Virus record (IMG/VR): IMGVR_UViG_3300044634_001023
Location: 1-34,877 of that record
Source: a virus
Reading direction: 5' to 3' (one strand)
Length of the DNA stretch: 34,877 nucleotides
This document shows, in pieces, positions 1-8,080 of the stretch; the first letter of the stretch is position 1, and every line of letters starts with the position of its first letter. The position numbers and the translations under genes are program-made. Below the pieces are notes generated by a model, which worked only from the letters and a program-made list of their open reading frames with translations, was not told the DNA's origin and did no database searches.

Positions 1-471
1 TTTTTTATCTATCTGCTCCAACTTCCTTTGTGCCCATTCAATCCCAACACGCCCACCCCAAGCGTCTACCATCAACCCTCCGCATCCTTCCTCATAAGGT
101 ACATCCTCATTCTGTAAGTGCCTTGCAAAACTTGCCATTCGTGCTATTGTTTCACGGCTTATCGGTTCACGTTTTGCTAGTTGGTTTGCCCTTGCCCATC
201 CTACTGGTGTTCCGCATCCTTTTGGGTTGCCGCTTTCATCTCTATACTTCAATGCACGTTTAGCGTTCTCGGTTGCGGCTTTCGGGTAGTCGGTGTATGT
301 TTCAGCGTTTAAGATTTCTTTCTGCGCTTTCAAGTCATTAGCATGGCTGTAAAGGCAAAGTCGGTATCTTTGCGCTTCGTCTTTGTATTCGCTGACCATA
401 ACATCATCACTCATGCAACGCTGCATGAAATCGTCCTTAGTTTCGTTGCTGTTTGGTTTAGGGATTGGCAT
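1..471 (-). CDS. Conserved phage protein, left-end copy (lacks only its stop codon)
   Basis: The reading frame runs from an ATG at 471 to the window edge. It gives 157 residues, the full length of the paralogous copy at 32372..32845, so only the stop codon is missing. An N-terminal module has the pattern DDFMQRCMSDDVM followed by a Y-x-D/E-x-x-QR stretch. A C-terminal module has A-x-x-ALKY, GTPVGWARA, ISRETIARM, GCGGLM-x-DAWGG and WAQRKL. Similar modules occur in phage proteins near terminase and head genes; I know no established function. By eye the copy is about 85% identical in DNA to the right-end copy, with changes concentrated in the last third (for example LAKREP against LANREP). A TATTTTTG box lies 4 nt before the ATG. 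Confidence 0.8.
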   Translation of the reverse strand, partial: MPIPKPNSNETKDDFMQRCMSDDVMVSEYKDEAQRYRLCLYSHANDLKAQKEILNAETYTDYPKAATENAKRALKYRDESGNPKGCGTPVGWARANQLAKREPISRETIARMASFARHLQNEDVPYEEGCGGLMVDAWGGRVGIEWAQRKLEQIDKK

Positions 472-475
472 GGGT

Positions 476-483
476 CAAAAATA
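476..483 (-). promoter_or_regulatory. TAnnTTTG promoter box of the left-end 157-aa gene
   Basis: On the minus strand the box reads TATTTTTG, matches the Bacteroidota -7 consensus TAnnTTTG, and is followed by ACCC and then the ATG at 471. The same arrangement is kept in the right-end copy although the DNA upstream is different. No clear -33 TTTG is visible. The spacing predicts a transcript starting at or next to the start codon. Confidence 0.4.
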
Positions 484-501
484 GTAATTAATTTTATTTC
501 T

Positions 502-646
502 GTTAGCTTAATCATTCATTAACCGCAAAAATGCGGCATAATGCACATTATATCATTCTTCTTCGGGTTCGGATATTTCTTCTTGTTCTAATTCACTAAT
601 GAAATCCATTTCATAAACTTGGATAAGTTTAACCCCATCTTCGATT
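502..646. repeat. Terminal overlap with 34733-34877
   Basis: These 145 bases match the last 145 bases of the window with two differences: A531 against G34762, and A552 against T34783. Both differences fall outside the coding part of the 97-aa gene; one is in a hairpin loop. The match marks the point where the ends would join in a circular or permuted genome, giving a unit of about 34,231 bp. Confidence 0.9.
523..551 (-). terminator. Paired hairpins after the 97-aa gene (terminator-like)
   Basis: Just after the stop of the 97-aa gene lie two inverted repeats: ATAATG/CATTAT around CA (538-551) and CCGCA/TGCGG around AAAA (523-536). The right-end copy keeps both stems; its one change here is in the second loop. 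There is no U-run on the minus strand, so a factor-independent terminator is not certain. The hairpins could equally be an mRNA end-protecting structure or a protein site. Confidence 0.35.
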
Positions 647-792
647 TCGTCAAAGGTCAATAGTTGTGGAAGTTTCAAATCACGTATTTTACGAAGCGCA
701 TCTTTGTACGTTGGTGCATACACCACAATGTTAGTGCCTTCAAAGTTTTTATAATCTAATACTTGAAAAGTCCATTGGTATAGCTGGTCCAT
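553..792 (-). CDS. Small acidic protein, unknown function
   Basis: I place the start at the ATG at 792, one base after the stop of the metallophosphoesterase gene. A longer frame to 846 would lie inside that gene and adds an unlikely N-terminus. The 79-residue product begins MDQLYQWTF, has a mixed alpha/beta-looking core (VVYAPTYKDALRKIRDL) and ends in a strongly acidic tail (ELEQEEISEPEEE). I recognise no family. It is the last gene of the replication operon that starts near 5624. Its last 31 codons are repeated at the right edge of the window. Confidence 0.75.
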   Translation of the reverse strand: MDQLYQWTFQVLDYKNFEGTNIVVYAPTYKDALRKIRDLKLPQLLTFDEIEDGVKLIQVYEMDFISELEQEEISEPEEE

Positions 793-793
793 C

Positions 794-1792
794 TTACAAA
801 ACTTTACCGTCAATAATAGATTTGTTGTACACCTCAAACTCGCCACCCTTTAATACCTTAATCACCGCAAATCCTAAATTCCATTCATTCAAAGTCAAGT
901 AGTCTGGGTTCAATTCGCAAAGGCATCCAATCACAAAAGTGCCGTGTACTTTTCCGCTGATGTTTGTCTTTAGCATCGTTTGCGTTTTATGTTTATCACC
1001 GCAGATGGTGCTTTCTCCCGAACGTAGCCACAAAGTCCGAGCCGCATTAATCCCTCCGCTACCTTTGTACTCATTGCCATGTATGGCGTAAAGTTTGCCA
1101 ATCTTCATTACTTGGTTGTTCGCTATCCAAGTGATCCCACGCTCACCAAGTCGCAGAATAGTTTGAAGTCTAAACTCCTGCATATCCAAAATAACTGGTG
1201 CTTTCACCCTTAGGTATCGCTCCCATCGCATTTCGTGATTGCCTTCCTTAAAAAATATTTTAGCTAGTGGGAATGCTTTTTGTAGCACGTCTAAAAAGTT
1301 ACGGCATATCTCAAACTCATAAGCCAAGTCACGCTTCTTTGGGTCTTGTTCGTGGAAACTAGCTTTGTGCATATCCATTATGTCCCCGAGTAAAAGAATG
1401 GTGTTTATGTTTTCTTTTTTGCCGTAGTCAAGTGCGAGAGTTAGTGCTTTGTTATTTTGGTATGGCAAATGAACATCGGATAGGACTAAAATATTGTTGT
1501 TAGCCGTTGGCATCTTATAAATGACGCTTGGCTTCTCTTCGCTTTCGGGTAGTCCGTATGGGTTTTGTGCGCTAAAATCACTTTCCATTGCCAAGTTGGG
1601 TGAAGTAGCCTTTCGGGTTTTCTTACCCATTGCACCAGTGTAGTGCCTAATAACGGTTCTTGCGTGTTCGGCATCATTAAACACTAAAGGATTTTCATTA
1701 AACATTTTCTCGGCTAAAGTATTCTTACTACTATTTGGAAACTTCTCAATATACTTCATTGCGATTAATCCTAGTTGTGTTGGCTTTGCCAT
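794..1792 (-). CDS. Calcineurin-like metallophosphoesterase
   Basis: A 332-residue protein with the ordered metal-binding motifs of the calcineurin-like phosphoesterase fold: D106-x-H108 (LSDVHLP), GD136-137 with D140 (GDIMD), GNHE at 184-187, H239 in a HGN context and a final GDKH at 265-268 where many relatives have GHTH. These residues normally bind two metal ions that cleave phosphomono- or phosphodiesters. Residues 1-95 look like a separate helical N-terminus. The gene follows a VRR-NUC nuclease in the replication operon, so a role in nucleic-acid processing is likely; the substrate cannot be read from sequence. Confidence 0.9.
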   Translation of the reverse strand: MAKPTQLGLIAMKYIEKFPNSSKNTLAEKMFNENPLVFNDAEHARTVIRHYTGAMGKKTRKATSPNLAMESDFSAQNPYGLPESEEKPSVIYKMPTANNNILVLSDVHLPYQNNKALTLALDYGKKENINTILLLGDIMDMHKASFHEQDPKKRDLAYEFEICRNFLDVLQKAFPLAKIFFKEGNHEMRWERYLRVKAPVILDMQEFRLQTILRLGERGITWIANNQVMKIGKLYAIHGNEYKGSGGINAARTLWLRSGESTICGDKHKTQTMLKTNISGKVHGTFVIGCLCELNPDYLTLNEWNLGFAVIKVLKGGEFEVYNKSIIDGKVL

Positions 1793-1835
1793 TGGCTGGT
1801 TTATTTAATTGTGGCGAAATTACCGTAATTAATTG

Positions 1836-2072
1836 TCATAATGCTTTATTTACGTATGCTTTAAATCCTAAATCATTCAACTGCTTTATTCGGTACTCCT
1901 GTAAAGGTTTCAAAGTGTCGGTCTTTTCTTTGCACTCAATAAATATAGCCTCACCGTCTTTCAAACATAATAAATCTGGAATTCCGTTTTTTGATGTCCT
2001 AATTAAATTAATCACAAAGTAACCTTTTGCCTCCATTTCTTTTATGACTTTGGTTTGGTGTTTACTTGCCAT
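1836..2072 (-). CDS. VRR-NUC domain nuclease
   Basis: A 78-residue stand-alone VRR-NUC domain of the PD-(D/E)xK superfamily. The core is visible as GIPDLL followed by a strand with FIECKEK, giving the D-x(n)-E-x-K metal-binding set, then a helix with LQEYRIKQL. Relatives are structure-specific phage nucleases, sometimes acting like Holliday junction resolvases. The start ATG lies inside the end of the upstream helicase gene (31-bp overlap), which suggests coupled translation. The partner helicase makes junction or fork processing plausible. Confidence 0.85.
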   Translation of the reverse strand: MASKHQTKVIKEMEAKGYFVINLIRTSKNGIPDLLCLKDGEAIFIECKEKTDTLKPLQEYRIKQLNDLGFKAYVNKAL

Positions 2073-3271
2073 TTCTTAAAGGTCTGCAGGACAAAGTCCT
2101 TTTTTTTAGCTACTGACTTATAAATCTGCCACTCAATCCCATCTTTAGCAAACACCCAAAATATATCACTTTGCTTTCGGTTTATAGTTGTCATTCTATC
2201 TCTCGATTGCCAGTAGCTAATCGCACTAAAATCAATATTATAATAAACTAAAGCCTCCGCACTTGACAAATTAATGCCTTCACGTCCACTTATTATTTGC
2301 AAAGCTATGGTTTTATTTGAATTATTGAATTCTTCGATGTTGTCGGTAACGTCAAAATGTTTCTTTATAGCATCCAATTCAGCAATAAATTTGTAGAATA
2401 TAGCTATTTTTTTACCTGCAAACCTTTGTTTTATTGCCACCGCTTTGCTGTCGTCAAAGTCTATTCGATTGCCGTCCTCAAACTTCACCGTTCCGCTATA
2501 CATTTGGTGAACCTTTTGCATTAACTTGACCGATGTGTCAGCTAAAACTACTCCGCTTTTACCCTCAATAATCAAATCCTTACTTAGTCGGTCAATAATT
2601 GAATAGGTTGACGGCTTCATTTCTACGGTCATGAAGTGTTCGTTTATTTTGCTCACAAACCCTGCTTCTTTTTGCGTATAGGTCAACATTATAGGCTCGA
2701 TGTACTTTATAACATTTTCGTAGCTAACCACGCTGTAATCGTTTGATGTGCCGTATGAAGTGTATTTAAGTTTGATAGTGCCGAAGTCATTGTGCCATTT
2801 GTAGAAATTCGCATAGTTTCTAAACGGTGAATAGTTGGAAACAAATAACTGATGGAAGATTTGAGCGTTGCTTTCGGGTAGTAGCGTTCCTGTCATTAAA
2901 ATAACCTTGCAACCGTTTGAGCATATTCTTTTGGCTTGTTTTGTTCTGATGCTAGGTTTCGGGAACGCTGCCAAACTATGGCTTTCGTCAAAGATTACTA
3001 GGTCGTAAATAGGTTTGTGTTTATGAAGTTGCTCGTAGTTAATTATTGTGATTGGATAGGTGTAACCTGCTGTGGCGTAGTCTTTCTCTATACTGCTAAT
3101 TGCTTTTAGCTTAGTGACAAATAAAACATTTGAGTAATTACTGCCTATTGATAGTGCGATGTGACTTTTGCCCAACCTAACCATATAATTAAGTATCAAC
3201 AAGCCTTTAGCCTTTAATATCTCGCCACCTTTAGTGACGGCTTCGGTTTGATATTCTCTTAGTTGAAACAT
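2042..3271 (-). CDS. Superfamily 2 DNA helicase
   Basis: A 409-residue SF2 helicase-like ATPase. The Q-like N-terminus is FQLREYQTEAV, motif I is at 28-37, motif II is DESH at 95-98, motif III is TGT at 127-129, and a late motif with QSRDRMTT matches the arginine-finger region. The phosphate-binding loop is odd: MVRLGKS keeps GKS but lacks the first glycine of the usual motif. The start is one base after the primase-helicase stop (TAATATG). Relatives in phages are SNF2- or DEAD-type helicases that act in replication or recombination; the exact substrate is unknown. Confidence 0.85.
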   Translation of the reverse strand: MFQLREYQTEAVTKGGEILKAKGLLILNYMVRLGKSHIALSIGSNYSNVLFVTKLKAISSIEKDYATAGYTYPITIINYEQLHKHKPIYDLVIFDESHSLAAFPKPSIRTKQAKRICSNGCKVILMTGTLLPESNAQIFHQLFVSNYSPFRNYANFYKWHNDFGTIKLKYTSYGTSNDYSVVSYENVIKYIEPIMLTYTQKEAGFVSKINEHFMTVEMKPSTYSIIDRLSKDLIIEGKSGVVLADTSVKLMQKVHQMYSGTVKFEDGNRIDFDDSKAVAIKQRFAGKKIAIFYKFIAELDAIKKHFDVTDNIEEFNNSNKTIALQIISGREGINLSSAEALVYYNIDFSAISYWQSRDRMTTINRKQSDIFWVFAKDGIEWQIYKSVAKKKDFVLQTFKKWQVNTKPKS

Positions 3272-3272
3272 A

Positions 3273-5624
3273 TTAAAAAGGTGCTTCGGTTAATTTTAAA
3301 TCAATAGAAAACCAACGCTCATGATGTGACTTTCCTTCGTTGTAATCATGGTCAACAAACCTTGCATAACTTTCAAGCCACTTTTTGAACTTCTTATTTG
3401 TTAGCCACTTTTTATAGTCTTGATACTCGTTGGTGAAGTTTTCAAAAATTGTAGTTTTATTTATACGCTCATTGTGTATTATCGCTCCGTCCTTTGTCCA
3501 TTCATAAAACTCAAATGAAGTTTCTTTGATGAACTTGCGCACCACTAGGTTATTGAACTCATTTTGAACTAAGCCGTTTGTCAAATAATACTGCAAACAA
3601 TTAACCATGTAGCTGTCAAACCTTGCCCATTCGCTTTCGCTCCAGTCATCAAAAAGTAAATGACCGAAGTGGTCTAATGGTGTACGGTTTGCGCTAAAGT
3701 AGCTACTCATTTCAATCTCAAACTTTCTACGCTCAAATGAACCCCCAACGCCACCAACGGTGTAATTGGTAGTAATTAATATTTTCGGACTTTTTTGGAT
3801 GGGTAGTTTAATCGCATCCTGTCCTTTGTACTCCAAAGTGATACCCTCAGTAATTAAGCTAAAAAGACTTTCAAAACTGAAGTTCTTTTTTACATCGTCA
3901 AACACCAGTAGTTGGCAATCGGTTGAAACGGTTTGATAAGGGAAGGACTTATTAAACTCAAATGTTTTTCCGTCAATCATGCTGACCTTTTTCATTTTGG
4001 CTATGGCGTTCCAAAATAACCCTTTACCACTTCCCCCATTCGGGTTCTCGCTTATTGTTTCATCATTAAAAATAATCGCTTTATTATTTGCTGATGTCTT
4101 AAAGGTATGCAGTAAATAACCAATTACTGACTTAAATGTGTTGTACTTTTGAATGTCTTTACCGCTAACTAACCAGATGAACTCACGGAATATAGCTGGA
4201 TGGTGGTCTGTTTCATTATACTCACGGTTTATTATTTGGTTCTTCCATACATAGTCATTTAACCTTACATAGTCTATTTGTTCAACTACGTCCTTAGTTA
4301 CTCTCAAAGCGCAGTTTGAATAGTAAATAAAACATTCAGTTGGTGTATCTTCTTTTAGCTGAATGTCGGCTGACTTTAAAAAAGATAGATAGTTTGGTGT
4401 AAAAAATTGTGGATTTCCTGCAATGTAGTCATAAGGCTTCGCCCCTATTTTATCATTGCTTAATAAATAATCAAGTACAAAATCTTTGATTTTCTTTTCG
4501 TTGGTTTCCTCAATGAAGTTTTGTTCTTTACGAATAAAAGTGTAAGTGTTACCGTTAGCTGGATAATACTTCATGAAGTTGTTTTGCTCTAGCCACCTTT
4601 TGAATTTTAAAGGACTTAATATTATTCGCCCTTTGTCGGTTATGTTCCAAAACTCATCTACTTCCATCGACCCCTTTACTCGTTCAATAGTTTCTAAGTC
4701 TTGGATTTCGATGTTATCACGTTGGAGCGATGCTTTGATTTGCTTTGGGTTCTTGCCACTTAGTATTTGCTTTTCAATCGAAGAACGGATTTGACTATCC
4801 TCAAAGAACCTGCTGTTAAACGTATTCTTACCACGTTTATAGGCTGAATTACATATCTGCTCAATCTCACTACTATCAAAGTCGCTTTCTTCGTATTTTA
4901 ATAGCTGTGATAGTGCTGTATGCTTTCCGATGCCAAAGTCATTAAAAGCCATTGCCAGTTTAAATAGGTTCTCATTTCTACTTCCGTTTTGTAGGCTGTA
5001 CTTTTTATTGAACCATTTTAAAAGGTTATCTAATATTTGACTTTCTGAACTCATAGGTACAACAACATCAACGTGCTGTTTGCCTATTTCAGTATATTCC
5101 TCCAATTCAATCGCATCCCATTGTATAGCTTCTGTGTTGATGTAAATTTCTGGGTCATAACTTTCAAAGCAGAAACGGCATATATCTTTGCCCGACTTAT
5201 CGAAGTTAGCGCAATTAAAATGACTTTCTAAAGCGTTAAAATATAAAGTAAAGTTTTCCGCATCCTTTGGTATTTTAACTAATGCTTTTACACCAAGTGC
5301 TGAAGGAGAAATAAAAGCAGAATAAACAAATGGCTCTTTACTTAGAACCTGTTTATAGTTTATGGCTTCGGCTTCGGTTTTGAATTTATCAAAGTCAAGT
5401 ATTAAGAAACCAGATGGTTCGATTAAGCCACTGACTGACCTTGTTGTGAATGTGCCGTTATAGCAAACACCTGCTAAGGACTTCTTATCCTTTTCGTCTT
5501 TTGTTTTGCGATACTTTAGGACTTTGTCTTTGCTTTCGCCTTGCTTTATTCTGTTTAGGCAAAAGTCAACTGACCTTTGGAAAGGGTTGGCAACGTCTGT
5601 TACCGATTTAAATATTGAAACCAT
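3273..5624 (-). CDS. Primase-helicase: BT4734/VirE_N-like N-terminus and D5-type helicase
   Basis: I choose the ATG at 5624 (MVSIFKSVTD), which matches the usual start of the BT4734/VirE_N family; a longer frame to 5669 adds an atypical leader. The N-terminal half carries the family's YRKTKDEKDKKSLAG and LILDFDKF motifs, expected for a primase-polymerase-like fold. The C-terminal half is an SF3/D5 helicase with the loop GGSGKG near residue 530, Walker B LLVFDD near 573 and a sensor ITTNY near 615. It is about 783 residues long. It would lay primers and unwind DNA at the phage origin, and leads the replication operon. Confidence 0.88.
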   Translation of the reverse strand: MVSIFKSVTDVANPFQRSVDFCLNRIKQGESKDKVLKYRKTKDEKDKKSLAGVCYNGTFTTRSVSGLIEPSGFLILDFDKFKTEAEAINYKQVLSKEPFVYSAFISPSALGVKALVKIPKDAENFTLYFNALESHFNCANFDKSGKDICRFCFESYDPEIYINTEAIQWDAIELEEYTEIGKQHVDVVVPMSSESQILDNLLKWFNKKYSLQNGSRNENLFKLAMAFNDFGIGKHTALSQLLKYEESDFDSSEIEQICNSAYKRGKNTFNSRFFEDSQIRSSIEKQILSGKNPKQIKASLQRDNIEIQDLETIERVKGSMEVDEFWNITDKGRIILSPLKFKRWLEQNNFMKYYPANGNTYTFIRKEQNFIEETNEKKIKDFVLDYLLSNDKIGAKPYDYIAGNPQFFTPNYLSFLKSADIQLKEDTPTECFIYYSNCALRVTKDVVEQIDYVRLNDYVWKNQIINREYNETDHHPAIFREFIWLVSGKDIQKYNTFKSVIGYLLHTFKTSANNKAIIFNDETISENPNGGSGKGLFWNAIAKMKKVSMIDGKTFEFNKSFPYQTVSTDCQLLVFDDVKKNFSFESLFSLITEGITLEYKGQDAIKLPIQKSPKILITTNYTVGGVGGSFERRKFEIEMSSYFSANRTPLDHFGHLLFDDWSESEWARFDSYMVNCLQYYLTNGLVQNEFNNLVVRKFIKETSFEFYEWTKDGAIIHNERINKTTIFENFTNEYQDYKKWLTNKKFKKWLESYARFVDHDYNEGKSHHERWFSIDLKLTEAPF

Positions 5625-5718
5625 AGTAGAAAAAAAGTGCCCCAAAGAATACAAGTGATGGAAGCACAAGCAATCGATGGGGCAATAAGTTTATAATTGT
5701 ATCTTCCATATACGCTTA

Positions 5719-5749
5719 CAAAAATAGAAATCAATAATTAATAAACAAA
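5719..5749 (-). promoter_or_regulatory. Bacteroidota-type promoter of the replication operon
   Basis: On the minus strand TTTG (5749-5746) is followed after 19 bp by TATTTTTG (5726-5719). Both boxes and the spacing fit the -33/-7 consensus of the Bacteroidota primary sigma factor. Transcription would start near 5712, leaving a leader of about 90 nt before the primase-helicase ATG at 5624. Confidence 0.75.
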
Positions 5750-5779
5750 CTATTTGTAAAATATATTTTTTGCGGCACG

Positions 5780-5946
5780 TTTGCGCCAATTTAACAAATT
5801 CATAAAATATTGATTTTCAACTGCTTAAATAGTTTTGCGCCAATAATCCGATTATTTTCGGGAAAACCTCTGGGAAAAACGTGTTTTTTAAAAAACGTGA
5901 TTTCTATAAAAGAAAATAGGAAAAGCAGGTGAATAATTGGCGCAAA
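5780..5946. repeat. Three TTTGCGCCAAT repeats in the main non-coding region (candidate origin or operator)
   Basis: The 330 bases between 5670 and 6000 hold no convincing gene. They carry two direct copies of TTTGCGCCAAT (5780-5790 and 5834-5844) and one inverted copy (5936-5946). Nearby are an AT-rich block (5727-5770), the 14-bp palindrome GTTTTTTAAAAAAC and two copies of AAAAACGTG (about 5875-5900). The region sits between the recombination and replication operons, upstream of the primase-helicase promoter. Repeats of this kind suit initiator or repressor binding, so I read it as a candidate replication origin or operator set. No protein partner is known. Confidence 0.5.
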
Positions 5947-5978
5947 TAAAAAACCCCCGATTTCTGGTCGAGGGTTAT
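5945..5978 (-). terminator. Rho-independent terminator of the recombination operon
   Basis: Read on the minus strand, a hairpin with AACCC-x-CGA arms closes over a short loop and runs straight into a T-rich tract (TTTTTTATTT). It follows the stop of the 116-aa gene by about 25 bases and separates it from the replication promoter. Confidence 0.75.
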
Positions 5979-6000
5979 TGCATGGTCAAGTAATCAATGA

Positions 6001-6351
6001 TTAATACTTCACCTTAATTAAGTCCGTAAAATCCTTTTCAAGTTCTAAAACCTTATCAATAGGTAAAAAAAACATTCGCTCGTTAATGCTGGTCACGGCT
6101 CTTATTTTCTCATCGCTGTTTTGCATCTCGGCTCGGATTACCTTTTGACTTTCAATTCCAACGTAGGAAAGTAGTTGATTCACGCCTGTGGTGTAAGCAA
6201 TTTTTAAACGATGTAAGACGTTTTTAACGCCACTGCTGCCGCTTAGTTTTAAATAATATTCATGCTCAATGTTCAGCATCTTTGAATAATAAAGTTGTCT
6301 AAATATTGACGCTGTCAGTTGGTTGAGGTGTTGTTCCTGTTGCTGTGTCAT
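6001..6351 (-). CDS. Hypothetical protein, end of recombination operon
   Basis: A 116-residue mostly helical protein with no motif I recognise. The ATG at 6351 overlaps the previous gene by 53 bp; a shorter start at 6279 (MLNIEHEYY) is possible. It has no signal peptide or membrane segment. It is the last gene before a strong terminator and is co-transcribed with Gp157 and ERF, which hints at a DNA metabolism role, but that is only context. Confidence 0.65.
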   Translation of the reverse strand: MTQQQEQHLNQLTASIFRQLYYSKMLNIEHEYYLKLSGSSGVKNVLHRLKIAYTTGVNQLLSYVGIESQKVIRAEMQNSDEKIRAVTSINERMFFLPIDKVLELEKDFTDLIKVKY

Positions 6352-6532
6352 TTTGTTTGGCTTTTAAAATTTGGTTATAATTTTCAATAATGTGTCGTAA
6401 TTCTTCAAAACAAATGTTTAAAGTTTTTCTTATCTCTTCCCAGTCGGTGCCAACCTTTCGCATTTCAAAGGCTTTTTTGTTGGCTATTAGTTCAACATGG
6501 TAAGGTTTGGTGAAATCTCTACGGTAACTCAT
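6299..6532 (-). CDS. Small hypothetical protein
   Basis: A 77-residue protein starting MSYRRDF. The central part (GTDWEEIRKTLNICFEEL) could form a helix-turn-helix-like pair of helices, while the last 20 residues are polar and probably disordered. The start overlaps the Gp157 stop by 4 bp (ATGA), which supports the gene call. The end overlaps the next gene in another frame. I recognise no family. Confidence 0.65.
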   Translation of the reverse strand: MSYRRDFTKPYHVELIANKKAFEMRKVGTDWEEIRKTLNICFEELRHIIENYNQILKAKQNDTATGTTPQPTDSVNI

Positions 6533-7014
6533 TTGACTTGCAGATTTTGCTTTTCAATAATAGTTGCACCCTCAACTATCACTCCGCTTTCAATATCGGT
6601 TTTAATGGCTGTTTTGTTCACCGTTGGTTTGTAGTCAAAGTATTTAGCATCCAAAAGGCTTTCATCAGTAATGTGGACCGACTTTGACGAACGGAAGGAC
6701 ATTTTGACTAATGGTGTCTTTACTTCGCTCAATTCGTACTTCTGCATGGCAAAACCGATAGTTTCCTTTAGTTTAGCAGTTGCACTATCAATGCCGTCTT
6801 TCATTGCCTTTAATCGCTTTATTTCAGCGTCTATTGCTTTGCTGTCTGCTTCGTTGGATAGTATCACCAATCCGTAATTAGCCGATTTCTCGGCTAACTC
6901 GGTTTGAGTGATTGCTAACTTATTAAACAATTCGTCTGTGATTTCGCCTTGTGATGCGATTAATTCATCATTTATGGCTTGTAGTTCTCCGCTAATATGG
7001 TATAGGCTTCTCAT
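6529..7014 (-). CDS. Gp157-family protein
   Basis: A 161-residue protein with the layout of the siphovirus Gp157 family. It has a long coiled-coil-like N-terminal half (residues 1-90, rich in E, K and A, with IDAEIKRLKAMKDGIDSAT). A beta-rich C-terminus follows, with the marker VKTPLVKMSFRSSKSVHI near 98-115. Family members lie next to annealing proteins and are thought to help recombination or phage resistance; the biochemical role is unclear. The start codon shares one base with the ERF stop (TAATG), so the two genes are coupled. Confidence 0.85.
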   Translation of the reverse strand: MRSLYHISGELQAINDELIASQGEITDELFNKLAITQTELAEKSANYGLVILSNEADSKAIDAEIKRLKAMKDGIDSATAKLKETIGFAMQKYELSEVKTPLVKMSFRSSKSVHITDESLLDAKYFDYKPTVNKTAIKTDIESGVIVEGATIIEKQNLQVK

Positions 7015-7565
7015 TATTTCTTAACTTTTAGGTTTAACAATTCATTTTCCATCGGTTCTAATAGTTGAAACTTCTTCTTAACGTCATCAATCGTGGCTTT
7101 GCCTTGCAGTAAAGCGTTGGTCACGTTTGTGAAGTCAACCGTTCCACGTTCTAAGAATGGTTTAGCTTGTGGCTTTGCTGGTTGCGATGCCATATTGTTA
7201 CTATCTGCATCTGCTTCCGTTTCATCAATTAGGAATAAACCGTTTAAAGCGTACTTTCTCGCATAGCTTGACGCTGTGCCAGTGCATTGTTCTGCGCTCA
7301 TTCCTTTATGCTCTGATAGTTCCGCAAAGCCTGTAACAGATAATGCCGTATCTTCGTTTTGAATAGTAGCAGTTGCCACTAAATACAACTTACTTCCAAT
7401 GGCTTGTATGCTATCGGTTAGCGTTAGTAAGCAATCGTGCTTTAGTAGAATAGGCTTTACGGCTTCTAGTATATCCTCCGCTGAACGGTACTTGTAATTG
7501 CCGAATTTGTTGACGTTGCCTTTTGGCACTTTTAGTTCGTTTTGAACTTGGATTAGTTTTTTCAT
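7014..7565 (-). CDS. erf: ERF-family single-strand annealing protein
   Basis: A 183-residue ERF-type recombinase. The conserved core is clear: FGNYKYRSAEDILEAVKPIL near 22-41, and TGTASSYARKYALNGLFLID near 95-114, followed by an acidic ETEADAD. The C-terminus is a linker and a short helical tail. ERF proteins bind single-stranded DNA and pair complementary strands, supporting genome circularisation and recombination. It sits between an SSB-like protein and Gp157, the common arrangement. The leader before the ATG contains the AACCAAACCAAA motif seen before several early genes. Confidence 0.92.
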   Translation of the reverse strand: MKKLIQVQNELKVPKGNVNKFGNYKYRSAEDILEAVKPILLKHDCLLTLTDSIQAIGSKLYLVATATIQNEDTALSVTGFAELSEHKGMSAEQCTGTASSYARKYALNGLFLIDETEADADSNNMASQPAKPQAKPFLERGTVDFTNVTNALLQGKATIDDVKKKFQLLEPMENELLNLKVKK

Positions 7566-7590
7566 AGTATTTGGTTTGGTTGGTTAATAA

Positions 7591-7875
7591 TTAAAATGGT
7601 AAATTTCCATCGTCATCAGTTGTACTCGATGACGTTGCTGGTGCTTTATAATCGCCTTTAGGTTGCCACTCATTAAGAACCGCATAATGTGTGTTACCTT
7701 GTTTGTCGGCTTCTTTACGTCTAAGCAAATCAATGTTCACGTAGCCTTTAGCGTTCGTGTGTTTGTTTAGTTCCTCGATTAATGTTTTTGCGTTTATAGA
7801 TACGCTCACCACTTCACCGAAAGTAGTTTGTTTGGACTTAATGAATAAGCCGTTAATGTAGGTCTTGTTTGACAT
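7591..7875 (-). CDS. SSB-like protein with acidic LPF tail
   Basis: A 94-residue protein ending DDDGNLPF, very like the DDDIPF tip with which bacterial single-stranded DNA-binding proteins recruit partners. The body (residues 1-70) is beta-rich with a conserved-looking YAVLNEWQPKG end, but is shorter than a normal OB-fold SSB (about 110 residues plus tail). The position directly upstream of ERF supports a single-strand DNA role. I call it SSB-like rather than a proven SSB. Confidence 0.65.
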   Translation of the reverse strand: MSNKTYINGLFIKSKQTTFGEVVSVSINAKTLIEELNKHTNAKGYVNIDLLRRKEADKQGNTHYAVLNEWQPKGDYKAPATSSSTTDDDGNLPF

Positions 7876-7878
7876 TGT

Positions 7879-8058
7879 TTATGGTTTTAAATTGTTAGAA
7901 ATAAGGTCTTGCAGTTTGCTAGTGGCAAACTCACGAGCAAATGAATAAGCGATTAAGTCGGTTAGACTTAGCTTTTGTTCGTTGGTTAGAAATGAATACG
8001 GCAAAGCGAAATGCTCATATGCTACTTCTGCTTTTACTTTCTCTAGTAGTTCGGTCAT
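7879..8058 (-). CDS. Small hypothetical protein (59 aa)
   Basis: An ATG at 8058 opens a 59-codon frame ending at TAA 7881-7879, three bases before the SSB-like gene. The product starts MTELLEKVKAEVAYEHFALP and is predicted mostly helical. The leader before the ATG is the CCAAACC type found before neighbouring early genes (AACCAAACCACT), and a TATTTTTG box lies upstream. I do not recognise a family. The tight spacing and shared leader support a real gene. Confidence 0.6.
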   Translation of the reverse strand: MTELLEKVKAEVAYEHFALPYSFLTNEQKLSLTDLIAYSFAREFATSKLQDLISNNLKP

Positions 8059-8080
8059 AGTGGTTTGGTTTAGTTGGACA

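Larger units (their letters stand above)
1..493. repeat. Left-end diverged copy of 32375-32867
   Basis: This stretch holds the 157-aa gene, its start and its promoter box. It aligns without visible gaps to the right end at an offset of 32374 bases. The alignment stops abruptly after AGTAATTAATT, where the right end enters the 156-aa gene. The sequence continuing from 502 instead aligns at an offset of 34231, so the two ends differ by an insertion or deletion of about 1.86 kb. Confidence 0.85.
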
